From assembly GCA_002385665.1 (NCBI GenBank), contig DGDX01000070.1, forward strand, positions 5,541 to 39,675: a DNA stretch of 34,135 bases, in the 5' to 3' direction. This stretch comes from Firmicutes bacterium UBA3941 (lineage in GTDB: Bacteria; Bacillota; Clostridia; Caldicoprobacterales; UBA3941). The notes below the pieces were generated by a model, which saw only the letters and a program-made list of their open reading frames with translations, did not search any database and was not told the DNA's origin. Shown here in pieces: positions 10,141 through 17,428 of this stretch. A program made the position numbers and the translations under genes. The first letter of the stretch is position 1. Every line of letters starts with the position of its first letter.

Positions 10141-10230
10141 TTATTCAAGGGTTATTAATTTTTTGTAAAGCATATAGGCAGAAACGGAACCCGTAGCTTC
10201 GAATATCTTCCAAATAGCATCAGCCAACAT
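10141..10230 (-). CDS. YqzL-like small protein (29 residues)
   Basis: Tiny reading frame that length filters would miss. It encodes MLADAIWKIFEATGSVSAYM followed by LYKKLITLE. The pattern of W, F, TG(S/N), Y and L resembles Bacillus YqzL (MLxFTWKVFxxTGxIDxYLLFKE), a family of unknown function, though it is shorter than the roughly 45 residues usual there. AAAGGAG lies 10 nt before the ATG. A strong promoter is at 10364-10392 and a possible second -10 (TATAAT at 10256-10261) is close by. The stop codon abuts the 5' edge of the Phe T-box, so its mRNA should be made constitutively while pheST downstream is attenuated. The family assignment comes from remembered motifs, not an alignment. Confidence 0.6.
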   Translation of the reverse strand: MLADAIWKIFEATGSVSAYMLYKKLITLE

Positions 10231-10363
10231 AGGGAACCATCTCCTTTATAACCGCATTATAACGTACTACAACGATATACCTATAGACTAAACATACCCA
10301 AGATGAAAGTCATAAAAGTATACACAAGATTCTGAATTGCCTTACGTCCGCTCTTTTTTACCT

Positions 10364-10392
10364 ATTATAGCACATCTTTTTAACGGATACAA
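10364..10392 (-). promoter_or_regulatory. Sigma-A-type promoter for yqzL-like gene, T-box and pheST
   Basis: Minus strand: -35 TTGTAT at 10387-10392, 17-bp spacer, consensus -10 TATAAT at 10364-10369. It sits immediately after the methyltransferase stop codon and would give a leader of about 125 nt before the yqzL-like ATG. Confidence 0.8.
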
Positions 10393-10399
10393 GAAATAC

Positions 10400-11203
10400 C
10401 TACCCTAGAGTTCCCTCTTTTCTCATCATTTCATATATCATAATGCCTGCTGCCACCGAAGCGTTCAGCGATTCTGCACCTCCTACAATAGGTACAGATA
10501 CGGTGTCAGTAGCAAATTTTCGAATCTCAGAGTTTATGCCTTGAGATTCATTCCCAATCACCAAGGCCTTAATGGTATCGACTTTACTGCTATGCCAATT
10601 AAATACATTCGTTCCCTCCATAGAACTTATCAAGATATCCGCCTTATTTCCAGTTAGCCGTTCAAAAAAATCATTGCTATTTTGGATATCCACAATAGGC
10701 ACCCTAAATATCGATCCCATGGTTGCCCTGACTGTCTTAGGATTAAAGGGATCTACACAGCCTTTCAGCACTACGACCCCTTTCCCACCGGCGGCGTCTA
10801 TGGTTCTAATAATTGTTCCCATATTACCCGGATCCTGAATTCTATCCAACACCACCCACAGACCTCTGCCTTGTTGAAATATCACATCTGGGCTGCTTGT
10901 TTTCTTTCGAAGGATAGCCATTATACCCTGGGGGGTTTCTAGATCGCTTAATTGTTTGAAAACATTGCTTTCGACGCATATAGTCTGTACAGATCTGTTT
11001 TTAAGATCCAATTCCAGATCTTCTATCGGAAAGTCCTTGGAGTATACCAGGGTGTGGATAGGATAATTTATGGCAAGAGCTTCCTTTGCAAGTTTTAAGC
11101 CTTCGGCGAAGTATAGACTGTACATATCCCGATATTTTTTTTTATGTAGGGATTTTAACTGCTTTATAGTAGGATTATTAGAACTGGTAATAATCTCATC
11201 CAC
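10400..11203 (-). CDS. ysgA: SpoU/TrmH-family RNA 2'-O-methyltransferase (RlmP/YsgA-like)
   Basis: SPOUT-class enzyme that transfers a methyl group from AdoMet to a ribose 2'-OH. In Bacillus the gene next to pheS, ysgA (rlmP), modifies a guanosine in the A loop of 23S rRNA; the same position next to pheST here supports that assignment. It has 267 residues: an N-terminal L30e-like substrate-binding domain (1-105) and a knotted SPOUT domain with motif 1 DPGNMGTIIRT (124-134), motif 2 ALVIGNESQGI (213-223) and motif 3 VPIVGGAESLNASVAAG (237-253). The frame is open to an ATG at 11260, but that ATG lies inside the rplT terminator. The GTG at 11203 has AGGAGGAAGGAG 9 nt upstream and is the likely start. 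Confidence 0.9.
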   Translation of the reverse strand: MDEIITSSNNPTIKQLKSLHKKKYRDMYSLYFAEGLKLAKEALAINYPIHTLVYSKDFPIEDLELDLKNRSVQTICVESNVFKQLSDLETPQGIMAILRKKTSSPDVIFQQGRGLWVVLDRIQDPGNMGTIIRTIDAAGGKGVVVLKGCVDPFNPKTVRATMGSIFRVPIVDIQNSNDFFERLTGNKADILISSMEGTNVFNWHSSKVDTIKALVIGNESQGINSEIRKFATDTVSVPIVGGAESLNASVAAGIMIYEMMRKEGTLG

Positions 11204-11242
11204 TATTAGTCTCTCCTTCCTCCTGATCAATTCCACACCCAC

Positions 11243-11276
11243 AGAAACAAAAACCCCCATTCAGGGGCTTTTTTAT
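11243..11276 (-). terminator. Intrinsic terminator after rplT
   Basis: Minus strand: A-tract plus GCCCC, loop TGAAT, GGGG, then a T-rich tail. It closes the infC-rpmI-rplT operon right after the rplT stop codon. Confidence 0.85.
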
Positions 11277-11632
11277 GCTTCTAATTTTTGTTTTGCCAGG
11301 TTCACCAATTCTGTAAAACCGGCTGCATCATTTACTGCCATATCAGCCAGTACCTTGCGGTCAATCTGTACATTTGCCAGTTTTAAACCATTGATAAACC
11401 TGCTATAGCTAAGTCCATTAAGTCGTGCGGCAGCATTTATTCTAGTTATCCATAATTTTCTAAAATCCCTTTTACGAAGCTTTCTTCCTGTATATGAATA
11501 GGACAAGGACTTCATCACTGCCTGATTTGCTGTCCTAAATTGTTTGCTTCTTGCGCCAAAATATCCCTTGGCTAATTTTAATACCTTCTTGTGCTTTTTT
11601 CTGGCATTTACTGCCCCTTTTACTCTAGCCAT
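11273..11632 (-). CDS. rplT: 50S ribosomal protein L20
   Basis: Binds 23S rRNA early in 50S assembly and is the autogenous repressor of its operon in Bacillus and E. coli. This 119-residue protein is of standard length, with the very basic N-terminal arm ([19 protein letters not shown]) and a C-terminal globular part. The SD AAGGAGG lies upstream of the ATG. It is 21 nt downstream of rpmI and is the last gene before the terminator. The infC leader upstream has an attenuator that L20 could control. Confidence 0.98.
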   Translation of the reverse strand: MARVKGAVNARKKHKKVLKLAKGYFGARSKQFRTANQAVMKSLSYSYTGRKLRKRDFRKLWITRINAAARLNGLSYSRFINGLKLANVQIDRKVLADMAVNDAAGFTELVNLAKQKLEA

Positions 11633-11653
11633 GTCTCTACCTCCTTCGCAAGT

Positions 11654-11851
11654 TTATTTATAAGGAATCAATCTTTTGATATTCTTTTCTTCAGCAGCAG
11701 CAATATAGGTACCTTTTCTTAGATTCCTTTTCCTTTTTGTAGTTTTCTTGGTTAATATATGACTCTTGTAAGCTTTTGCTCTTTTCACTTTTCCAGATTT
11801 AGTTAACGAAAACCTCTTGGCTGCCCCTCTATGTGTTTTAATCTTTGGCAT
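11654..11851 (-). CDS. rpmI: 50S ribosomal protein L35
   Basis: Small basic protein of the large subunit, 65 residues. It begins [20 protein letters not shown], the family signature, and ends with the conserved LIPYK. GAGAGGAGG lies upstream of the ATG. It sits between infC and rplT, the almost universal bacterial order, and should be co-transcribed and co-regulated with them. Confidence 0.98.
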   Translation of the reverse strand: MPKIKTHRGAAKRFSLTKSGKVKRAKAYKSHILTKKTTKRKRNLRKGTYIAAAEEKNIKRLIPYK

Positions 11852-11873
11852 AGGGTTTCCTCCTCTCTTGCAA

Positions 11874-12392
11874 TTATTCCTTAGGTGCTAAAACCATAAT
11901 CATACTTCTGCCTTCAAGTCTAGGTCTGCGTTCAATAACATTTTCCTGGGTAACCATTTTAGCGAACTTATCCATTACGTCATATCCAATTGATGTATGA
12001 GCCATTTCTCGTCCCCTAAAACGGATAGTCACCTTTACCTTATCGCCAGCCTTCAAAAATTTATCGGCATGTCTGGCTTTTACAGCCATATCATGTTCCT
12101 CAATACTGGCAGAAAGCCTAACCTCTTTGACATTTATGGTACGCTGGTTCTTGCGGGCTTCTTTCTCCCTTTTTGCCATCTCAAAGCGATATTTACCATA
12201 GTCCATAATTCGGCATACAGGCGGCTTTGCTTGAGGTGCGACCATCACCAAATCCAACTGCCTTTGCTCGGCAATCTCCATTGCTTTTCTTGGAGACATA
12301 ATACCCAGCTGTTCCCCGTTGGCATCTATGACCCTAACTTCCCTCTCTCGGATTCCCTCGTTTACTGAGAGTTCCCTGTTATTAATATTCAT
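11874..12392 (-). CDS. infC: Translation initiation factor IF-3
   Basis: IF-3 binds the 30S subunit, prevents 50S joining and checks start codon and initiator tRNA. It has 172 residues: an N-terminal domain ([20 protein letters not shown]), a lysine-rich linker near 80, and a C-terminal domain with the family motif [15 protein letters not shown]. The annotated start is the ATG at 12392, but GGAGG ends only 3 nt before it. An in-frame ATT at codon 3 (12386) has a more usual 8-nt spacing, and infC is known in E. coli for an AUU start that IF-3 uses for autoregulation. First gene of infC-rpmI-rplT, behind a leader with an attenuator. Confidence 0.97.
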   Translation of the reverse strand: MNINNRELSVNEGIREREVRVIDANGEQLGIMSPRKAMEIAEQRQLDLVMVAPQAKPPVCRIMDYGKYRFEMAKREKEARKNQRTINVKEVRLSASIEEHDMAVKARHADKFLKAGDKVKVTIRFRGREMAHTSIGYDVMDKFAKMVTQENVIERRPRLEGRSMIMVLAPKE

Positions 12393-12510
12393 TCACCTCC
12401 GCTGTTTTATAACGTGTATTAATTAATTCTTACCCACCTTGATCAAGTACAATAAAATGCCTAGACTGTACAATAGACCTAACGACTGCTAAATCTAATA
12501 TATCGTTACA

Positions 12511-12631
12511 ACAAAAAAGTGGGCAGTTTCCACCCACTCAAAATAACTCATTTAAATCCAAAATAGATTAAATGGTGTTAACCTTCCTGGCGGCGCCGAA
12601 AGGTGAGAAGTGGATAACTTCTACTTTAGCC
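12511..12631 (-). promoter_or_regulatory. infC operon leader with attenuator (probable L20 leader)
   Basis: Transcription from the 12638-12666 promoter first makes a structured leader, including a GAAGT / ACTTC hairpin near 12608-12622, then an intrinsic terminator: AGTGGG (12533-12538), 9-nt loop, CCCACT (12518-12523) and T-tract, all before infC. In Bacillus the same operon is attenuated by excess L20. The position and architecture fit, but I could not test the leader against an RNA family model. Confidence 0.65.
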
Positions 12632-12637
12632 AGATAT

Positions 12638-12666
12638 AGATTACCATATAGCGGCTCCCATGTCAA
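12638..12666 (-). promoter_or_regulatory. Sigma-A promoter of the infC operon
   Basis: Minus strand: consensus -35 TTGACA at 12661-12666, 17-bp spacer, -10 TAATCT at 12638-12643 preceded by TGG (extended -10). It lies between the thrS stop codon and the infC leader. Confidence 0.75.
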
Positions 12667-12716
12667 ATATATTTTTCACAAATTCTTTATTTAAGCATAC
12701 CTCTCAAGCTTATTAC

Positions 12717-14621
12717 CTAACTCCTATCAGAGATCTCCTGTTGGATTTTATCGACAAAAGTCTTCACATCCATTGGTCCCAGATCTCCTTCATCTCTGGA
12801 CCTAACTGCTACCTGACGACTTTCGACCTCCTTGTCTCCCACCACCAGCATGTAGGGGATCCTTTGAAGCCTGGCCTCGCGGATCTTATAGCCTATCTTC
12901 TCATTCCTCAGGTCTGTCTCTACCCGAATACCCGCATTTTCCAGTTCTCTTGCCAGATCCTTTATATAGTCTGCAGAACGGTCTGTTATGGATAGCAGCC
13001 TTACCTGTACAGGAGCGAGCCAGGTTGGAAAAGCACCTGCATAGTGCTCAATCAGGATACCGATAAACCTCTCAATGCTTCCAAATACCACCCTATGGAT
13101 CATAACCGGACGGTGCTTTTCTCCGTCGGCACCAATATAGGTGAGATCAAAGCGTTCGGGCATCTGAAAATCCAATTGAATGGTTCCGCATTGCCAAGTC
13201 CTGCCTATGCTATCTTCAAGGTGAAAGTCAATCTTTGGGCCGTAGAAGGCACCATCACCTTCGTTAATTACGTAATCCATGCCTTTCTCTTCCAGAGCTT
13301 CCTTTAAAGCGTCTATTGCCATTTCCCATTCTTCGTCGGTACCCATGGCTTTCTCCGGCTTTGTGGATAGTTCTACATGGTAGTTAAATCCAAATTGTTT
13401 GTAAAAATAATCTACCAGATCAATTACGCCAACTATTTCATCCTTTACCTGTTCGGGCAGCATAAAGATATGGGCATCATCCTGGGTAAAACAACGAACC
13501 CTCATCAAACCGTGGAGGGCACCGGATAATTCATGTCTATGGACCAGTCCCAGTTCCCCCATTCTTAAGGGCAGATCCCTATAACTGTACATCCTCCTCT
13601 TGTATAGAAGCATACTACCGGGGCAGTTCATTGGCTTAATAGCATAGTCACCACCGTCAATGTTGGTAAAATACATATTCTCCTGGTAATGATCCCAATG
13701 ACCGGAGCGTACCCACAGATCCCGATTCAGGATAATGGGCGTCCTAACCTCCTCATATCCCCTCTTTGTATGCTCACTACGCCAAAAACTCTCCAATATA
13801 TTGCGGAGCACCATCCCCTTGGGGTGGAAGAAAGGAAAACCAGGTCCTTCCTCAAGGATACTAAAAAGGTCCAATTCACGGCCCAATCTCCTATGATCTC
13901 TCTTTTTAGCCTCTTCCAAACGATTTAGGTATTCGTCAAGCTGGCTTTTCTTGGGGTATGAAATTCCATATATGCGTTGGAGCATCTTATTGTTTTCATC
14001 GCCCCTCCAGTATGCACCTGCCAGACTCAGAAGTTTAAAGGACTTCACCTTACCGGTACTTGGAACATGGGGGCCGGCACATAGGTCCACAAACTCCCCT
14101 TGCCTGTAAAAGGATATGACAGAATCCTCCGGTAGGTCTTCAATGAGTTCCACCTTGTAGGATTCACCCTTTTCCGCTACGAAGTCTATTGCTTCCTGCC
14201 TTGGAAGTTCAAATCTCTCCAACTCCAAGTCTTCCTTGATTATCTTCTCCATTTCCTTCTCGATGGCCTCCAGATCCTCAGGCGTGAAAGGTCTCTCCGT
14301 ATCAAAATCATAATAGAACCCGTTGTCTATGGAAGGCCCTATGGCCAGCTTTATGTTTGGAAACAGTCTTTTAACAGCCTGAGCCATTATATGAGAGGTG
14401 GTGTGCCAAAAAGCCTTTCTCCCTTCCATATCGTCGAAGGTTAGGATATTAAGAGAGGCATCTTCCCATATAGGTTGCATTAGATCAACCGTTTGCCCAT
14501 TCAGTTGACCGGCTACGGCAACTCTGGCGAGGCCCTTGCTGATATCCGAGGCTACTTCACCAACGGTTATGCCTTTTCTATATTCCTTGGATGATCCATC
14601 CTTCAAAGTTATTCTAACCAT
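12717..14621 (-). CDS. thrS: Threonine--tRNA ligase
   Basis: Class II synthetase that charges tRNA-Thr and edits Ser-tRNA-Thr. It has 634 residues with the full domain set: TGS (1-62), editing domain with HTTSH (73-77) and CAGPH (181-185), a catalytic core with zinc ligand C333 in NCPG and H384 in DDAH, and a C-terminal anticodon-binding domain (about 530-634). GAAGGAG precedes the ATG by about 10 nt. Its own promoter and a Thr T-box leader control it. It lies upstream of infC as in E. coli, but the infC promoter in between makes it a separate unit. Confidence 0.98.
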   Translation of the reverse strand: MVRITLKDGSSKEYRKGITVGEVASDISKGLARVAVAGQLNGQTVDLMQPIWEDASLNILTFDDMEGRKAFWHTTSHIMAQAVKRLFPNIKLAIGPSIDNGFYYDFDTERPFTPEDLEAIEKEMEKIIKEDLELERFELPRQEAIDFVAEKGESYKVELIEDLPEDSVISFYRQGEFVDLCAGPHVPSTGKVKSFKLLSLAGAYWRGDENNKMLQRIYGISYPKKSQLDEYLNRLEEAKKRDHRRLGRELDLFSILEEGPGFPFFHPKGMVLRNILESFWRSEHTKRGYEEVRTPIILNRDLWVRSGHWDHYQENMYFTNIDGGDYAIKPMNCPGSMLLYKRRMYSYRDLPLRMGELGLVHRHELSGALHGLMRVRCFTQDDAHIFMLPEQVKDEIVGVIDLVDYFYKQFGFNYHVELSTKPEKAMGTDEEWEMAIDALKEALEEKGMDYVINEGDGAFYGPKIDFHLEDSIGRTWQCGTIQLDFQMPERFDLTYIGADGEKHRPVMIHRVVFGSIERFIGILIEHYAGAFPTWLAPVQVRLLSITDRSADYIKDLARELENAGIRVETDLRNEKIGYKIREARLQRIPYMLVVGDKEVESRQVAVRSRDEGDLGPMDVKTFVDKIQQEISDRS

Positions 14622-14705
14622 ATTTTTTCATCTCCTTCTTATACATTCTGTCTTCTTGTTAAATCCCATGGTTATAATTCTATCTACAAAACTGCAATCC
14701 ATATA

Positions 14706-15000
14706 TAAAAAATCCCCGTCCTCCAAAGGACGGGGATGACCCGCGGTTCCACCCTTGTTGATTTCCAGCATAAATAGGTTTCACTAAAGGAGCGTTCTGT
14801 AAAGTTTACCCCTTTGGTAATAACCGTGCAGCATAATTGCTTGAAATCCACTTGATAGTCTTTAAGGGGACTAGCCATTGGCTCCAGAGTTGGTATTCAA
14901 TCGAACCTGTTGGGGAAGGCTTTCAGCCCACGGCCTACCCTCTCTTGACACCGGTTTTCGACCTACTGGTCTCCTTCCTCGCCATTCCATCATTATTTAT
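14706..15000 (-). promoter_or_regulatory. Thr-specific T-box riboswitch of thrS
   Basis: The T-box core AGGGTGGAACCGCGGG is near 14740-14755. The terminator is a perfect 11-bp stem (14712-14722 and 14727-14737) with a 4-nt loop and a T-tract. Stem I has the GCTGAAAG element, and the specifier codon is ACC (Thr) at 14892-14894 in GAATACCAACTC. Uncharged tRNA-Thr should stabilise the antiterminator and switch thrS on. Confidence 0.95.
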
Positions 15001-15006
15001 TCTATA

Positions 15007-15035
15007 ATTATAGTTATGCTATGATAAAAAGTCAA
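15007..15035 (-). promoter_or_regulatory. Sigma-A promoter of the thrS leader
   Basis: Minus strand: -35 TTGACT at 15030-15035, 17-bp spacer, consensus -10 TATAAT at 15007-15012. Transcription would start near 15000, at the 5' edge of T-box stem I. Confidence 0.88.
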
Positions 15036-15075
15036 TAAGGTTCACCTAAAATATGAAAAACATCTCCCAACATGA

Positions 15076-15933
15076 TCACTGGGACCGTTCCTTCAGAACA
15101 CTGTACAATTCGTCATAAACCTGCCTGACTGTGGAATCATGAATCTGCTTGTTCGTCCATATTTCGACGGCCTTTATGCCTTGGCCAACCAGCATTCCTA
15201 ATCCACCTACTGTTTTACACCCGAATTTTTTTGCTTCCCTCAATAGAGTAGTCTCCAGTGGGTTGTACACTATATCGCATACGATGGTATCTGGATTAAA
15301 GGAATAGCCTGCTAACGGGCTGTCCAGTACCTTTGGCCACATACCCAAAGGTGTTGTGTTTATTATAATGTCTGTTTTCTCCGGAGCTTCTACTACTGTT
15401 TTAGATAGTCCGTAGCCCGCATAATCATTGATATCCATGGCCAGCTTCTCCCCCCTATCCCTATTTCGGTTTAGTATGAGGATTTCCCTGGGGTTTTCTA
15501 CTGCAAGGGTAATACCTATCGCCCTGGCGGATCCACCGGCCCCAAGGATTAGGATACTCCGGCCATTGCATTCAATGTTCTGACCTTTCAAGGAGTTTAA
15601 AAATCCAAGGCCATCGGTATTATAACCAAACATCCTTCCGTCCTTTATCTTAACCGTATTCACGGCACCAATTGCAGCAGCCACAGGATCTATTTCATCC
15701 AGAAAGACCATTACCTCTTCTTTGTGAGGTATCGTTACATTAAATCCGGAAAAGCTTAGGGAGCATAACCCCTCTACCGCACTCCGCAACTTCCCATGGG
15801 GTATATCAAAGGCCAGGTAAAGCAGGTCAAGTCCCTCTATATCATAGATGCTATTGTGCAGCCTGGGAGAGAGGCTATGGGCTATCGGGTGGCCTATAAC
15901 GGCAGCATAGGACGTATTGGGTGTAATAGTCAA
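15076..15933 (-). CDS. aroE: Shikimate dehydrogenase (NADP+)
   Basis: Reduces 3-dehydroshikimate to shikimate with NADPH in the aromatic amino acid pathway. This 285-residue protein has the substrate-binding motif HSLSPRLHN (19-27), catalytic Lys71 in NVTIPHK, Asp107 in NTDGLGF, and the NADP-binding loop GAGGSAR (131-137). The start is TTG at 15933, with AAGGAGGGG upstream. It shares TTGA with the end of yqeG (stop TGA, start TTG), so the two are probably translationally coupled; the yqeG-aroE neighbourhood is also found in Bacillus. No terminator is obvious before the thrS promoter. Confidence 0.97.
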   Translation of the reverse strand: MTITPNTSYAAVIGHPIAHSLSPRLHNSIYDIEGLDLLYLAFDIPHGKLRSAVEGLCSLSFSGFNVTIPHKEEVMVFLDEIDPVAAAIGAVNTVKIKDGRMFGYNTDGLGFLNSLKGQNIECNGRSILILGAGGSARAIGITLAVENPREILILNRNRDRGEKLAMDINDYAGYGLSKTVVEAPEKTDIIINTTPLGMWPKVLDSPLAGYSFNPDTIVCDIVYNPLETTLLREAKKFGCKTVGGLGMLVGQGIKAVEIWTNKQIHDSTVRQVYDELYSVLKERSQ

Positions 15934-16424
15934 CCCAGTCCCCTCCTTCCTGCCAGCTTTTTTTCCAAGAATCGACTAAACTTAGTTCCCCAAAACTCAC
16001 TTGTGGATATAGGGTTTACCAAGATCGTATATAGTCCCATAAGGTTTCCACCCCAGATGTCGGTGAATATCTGATCCCCGATCATTATGGTATTTTGGGG
16101 ACTGCCATTTATATGCCTAAGGGCTCGTCTGAAAGCGGTTTTCAGAGGTTTACCACCTTTTGGTACTGCCGATACCTTTAGCTCTTCAGCCAGCCTGTTT
16201 ACCCTGGATGATTTGTTATTGGAAAACAAGCATATAGTAAATCCCATATTACGGCACTTTCCCAGCCAATCCCTTAATTTCACACTTATGATGTCAGCAT
16301 TCCAAGGTATTATAGTATTATCCACGTCGATAAGTATGTTTCTATACCCCTTCTTATAGAGCCTGGTCAGCTCTATGCTAAAAATGCTATCATAAATTTC
16401 ATTGGGTGTTAAAGATCTTCTCAT
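15930..16424 (-). CDS. yqeG: YqeG family HAD phosphatase (subfamily IIIA)
   Basis: HAD-superfamily phosphatase of 164 residues. The nucleophile motif is DVDNT (33-37, Asp33 as the nucleophile), followed by a serine motif in LFSNN, a lysine region, and the acidic IGDQIFTDIWGGN motif near 115-127. The family is related to yeast Gep4, a phosphatidylglycerophosphate phosphatase, so a role in phosphatidylglycerol synthesis is possible but not shown for this protein. The frame opens at an ATG at 16448 with no SD. The ATG at 16424, after AAAGGGGA, is preferred. It overlaps aroE by 4 nt, and its promoter (16555-16583) overlaps the end of sigK. Confidence 0.9.
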   Translation of the reverse strand: MRRSLTPNEIYDSIFSIELTRLYKKGYRNILIDVDNTIIPWNADIISVKLRDWLGKCRNMGFTICLFSNNKSSRVNRLAEELKVSAVPKGGKPLKTAFRRALRHINGSPQNTIMIGDQIFTDIWGGNLMGLYTILVNPISTSEFWGTKFSRFLEKKLAGRRGLG

Positions 16425-16554
16425 CTTGTCCCCTTTCTTTTCATACACACATATATGGCCTTGTCTACAGTTAAGCTATTATGACAATCAGTATTACAGC
16501 TGTACCTGTGCAAACTAGCTGTAACCCCGATTAATAGCAATCCTAGCTACAAAC

Positions 16555-16583
16555 ATATTATCCAAATATAAAAAGGCTGTCAA
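16555..16583 (-). promoter_or_regulatory. Sigma-A promoter for yqeG-aroE
   Basis: Minus strand: consensus -35 TTGACA at 16578-16583, 17-bp spacer, -10 TAATAT at 16555-16560. The -35 overlaps the sigK stop codon. The untranslated leader carries an 8-bp inverted repeat (TTACAGCT at 16494-16501, AGCTGTAA at 16517-16524) without a T-tract. Confidence 0.65.
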
Positions 16584-17293
16584 CCAATTCCAAAGCCATC
16601 GCTATTGAATTCCTTGCCCAGTTTCATTATGGCTTTCTTTTCAATCCTGGAGACATAGGATCTTGATATGCCTAAAATCTGAGCAATTTCCCTTTGGGTC
16701 TTATTCTTCCCGTTAATGAGACCATACCGCATTTCCAGAACCATTTTCTCTCTTTGTTTTAAAACTGATTGCATTTTATCGTATAGTTTTCGAATTTGAA
16801 GCTTTAAGTCTACCTCATCCAAGACACTATCAGTTTCACTACCCAACACATCAAGAAGGGATATTTCATTTCCTTCCTTGTCCACGCCTATTGGATCTTG
16901 CAAAGAAATTTCTCCCCTAATTTTTTTATCAGCACGTATCGTCATCAGTATTTCGTTTTCAATACACCTGGCTGCATAGGTGGCCAGCCTGGTTTTTTTG
17001 TCGGGGTCAAAGGTTGAAATAGCCTTTATAAGTCCAATGGTGCCGATAGATATAAGATCATCTACCTCCTTGCCGGTGTTGGCATATTTTTTTACTATAT
17101 GAGCGACTAACCTTAAATTATGTTCGATTAGGATATTCTTCGACTCCTCTGACCCCTGGGTACAGAGTCTGATATGATAGGCCTCTTCTTCCGGTGTAAG
17201 AGGTTGAGGAAATGAATGGGTGCCCAATACATGAGAAGCCAAGAAATATATGCACTTTAGAAATGAAACGATACCACCGGCGGCGATAAACAT
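16580..17293 (-). CDS. sigK: Sporulation sigma factor K (pro-sigma-K)
   Basis: Late mother-cell sigma factor that directs coat and lysis genes in sporulation. The 237-residue protein closely follows Bacillus SigK. A hydrophobic N-terminal pro-sequence (about 1-22) precedes SFPQPLTPEEE, and in Bacillus such a segment is removed by the membrane protease SpoIVFB. Region 2 has NLRLVAHIVKKY and DLISIGTIGLIKAI, then LATYAARCIENEI. Region 4 ends with the helix-turn-helix TQREIAQILGISRSYVSRIE. The gene is intact, with no skin-type element interrupting it. The ATG at 17293 has GGAGG 9 nt upstream, but that SD is one arm of an 11-bp inverted repeat (see 17299-17346). It lies downstream of mltG and the U32 gene. 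Confidence 0.95.
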   Translation of the reverse strand: MFIAAGGIVSFLKCIYFLASHVLGTHSFPQPLTPEEEAYHIRLCTQGSEESKNILIEHNLRLVAHIVKKYANTGKEVDDLISIGTIGLIKAISTFDPDKKTRLATYAARCIENEILMTIRADKKIRGEISLQDPIGVDKEGNEISLLDVLGSETDSVLDEVDLKLQIRKLYDKMQSVLKQREKMVLEMRYGLINGKNKTQREIAQILGISRSYVSRIEKKAIMKLGKEFNSDGFGIG

Positions 17294-17298
17294 AAAAC

Positions 17299-17346
17299 AG
17301 CACCTCCAAAAAAGATGATAGTCTTATATCCTATGTTGGAGGTGCT
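17299..17346 (-). promoter_or_regulatory. Inverted repeat that can mask the sigK ribosome binding site
   Basis: On the minus strand AGCACCTCCAA (17336-17346) is perfectly complementary to TTGGAGGTGCT (17299-17309), which contains the sigK SD. The loop is 26 nt. If the whole repeat is transcribed, the SD is paired. Confidence 0.75.
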
Positions 17347-17354
17347 AAAAAAGT
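17327..17354 (-). promoter_or_regulatory. Sigma-K-type (or sigma-E-type) promoter of sigK
   Basis: Minus strand: CATAGGATA at 17327-17335 matches the CATAnnnTA -10 of mother-cell sigma factors, and AC at 17353-17354 is 17 bp upstream, as in sigma-K promoters. A sigma-E-type -35 (ATA about 14 bp upstream) is not seen. The start site would be near 17321, downstream of the anti-SD arm. Confidence 0.5.
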
Positions 17355-17419
17355 GCTTGGCCTATTCTCTTAACGAATAAAATCAAGTAAAATATAATCG
17401 CCTTTAAATAATAGGCCAA
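17347..17419 (-). terminator. Possible long-loop terminator after the U32 gene
   Basis: Perfect 10-bp inverted repeat TTGGCCTATT (17410-17419 on the minus strand) and AATAGGCCAA (17357-17366), loop 43 nt, followed by GCAC and six T residues. The loop is unusually long for an intrinsic terminator, so read-through into sigK is likely. Confidence 0.4.
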
Positions 17420-17428
17420 AGTTATTTT

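Noticed and set aside
11204..11260. N-terminal extension of the RNA methyltransferase to the ATG at 11260
   Set aside because: The ATG lies in the rplT terminator, and the extension encodes the SD (AGGAGGAAGGAG) of the GTG at 11203.
14684..14878. 64-codon minus-strand frame in the thrS leader
   Set aside because: It lies wholly within the T-box structure; open by chance in structured RNA.
16580..17293. Skin-type prophage interruption or recombination site in sigK
   Set aside because: The reading frame is continuous and full length, with no recombinase gene or att-like direct repeats seen.
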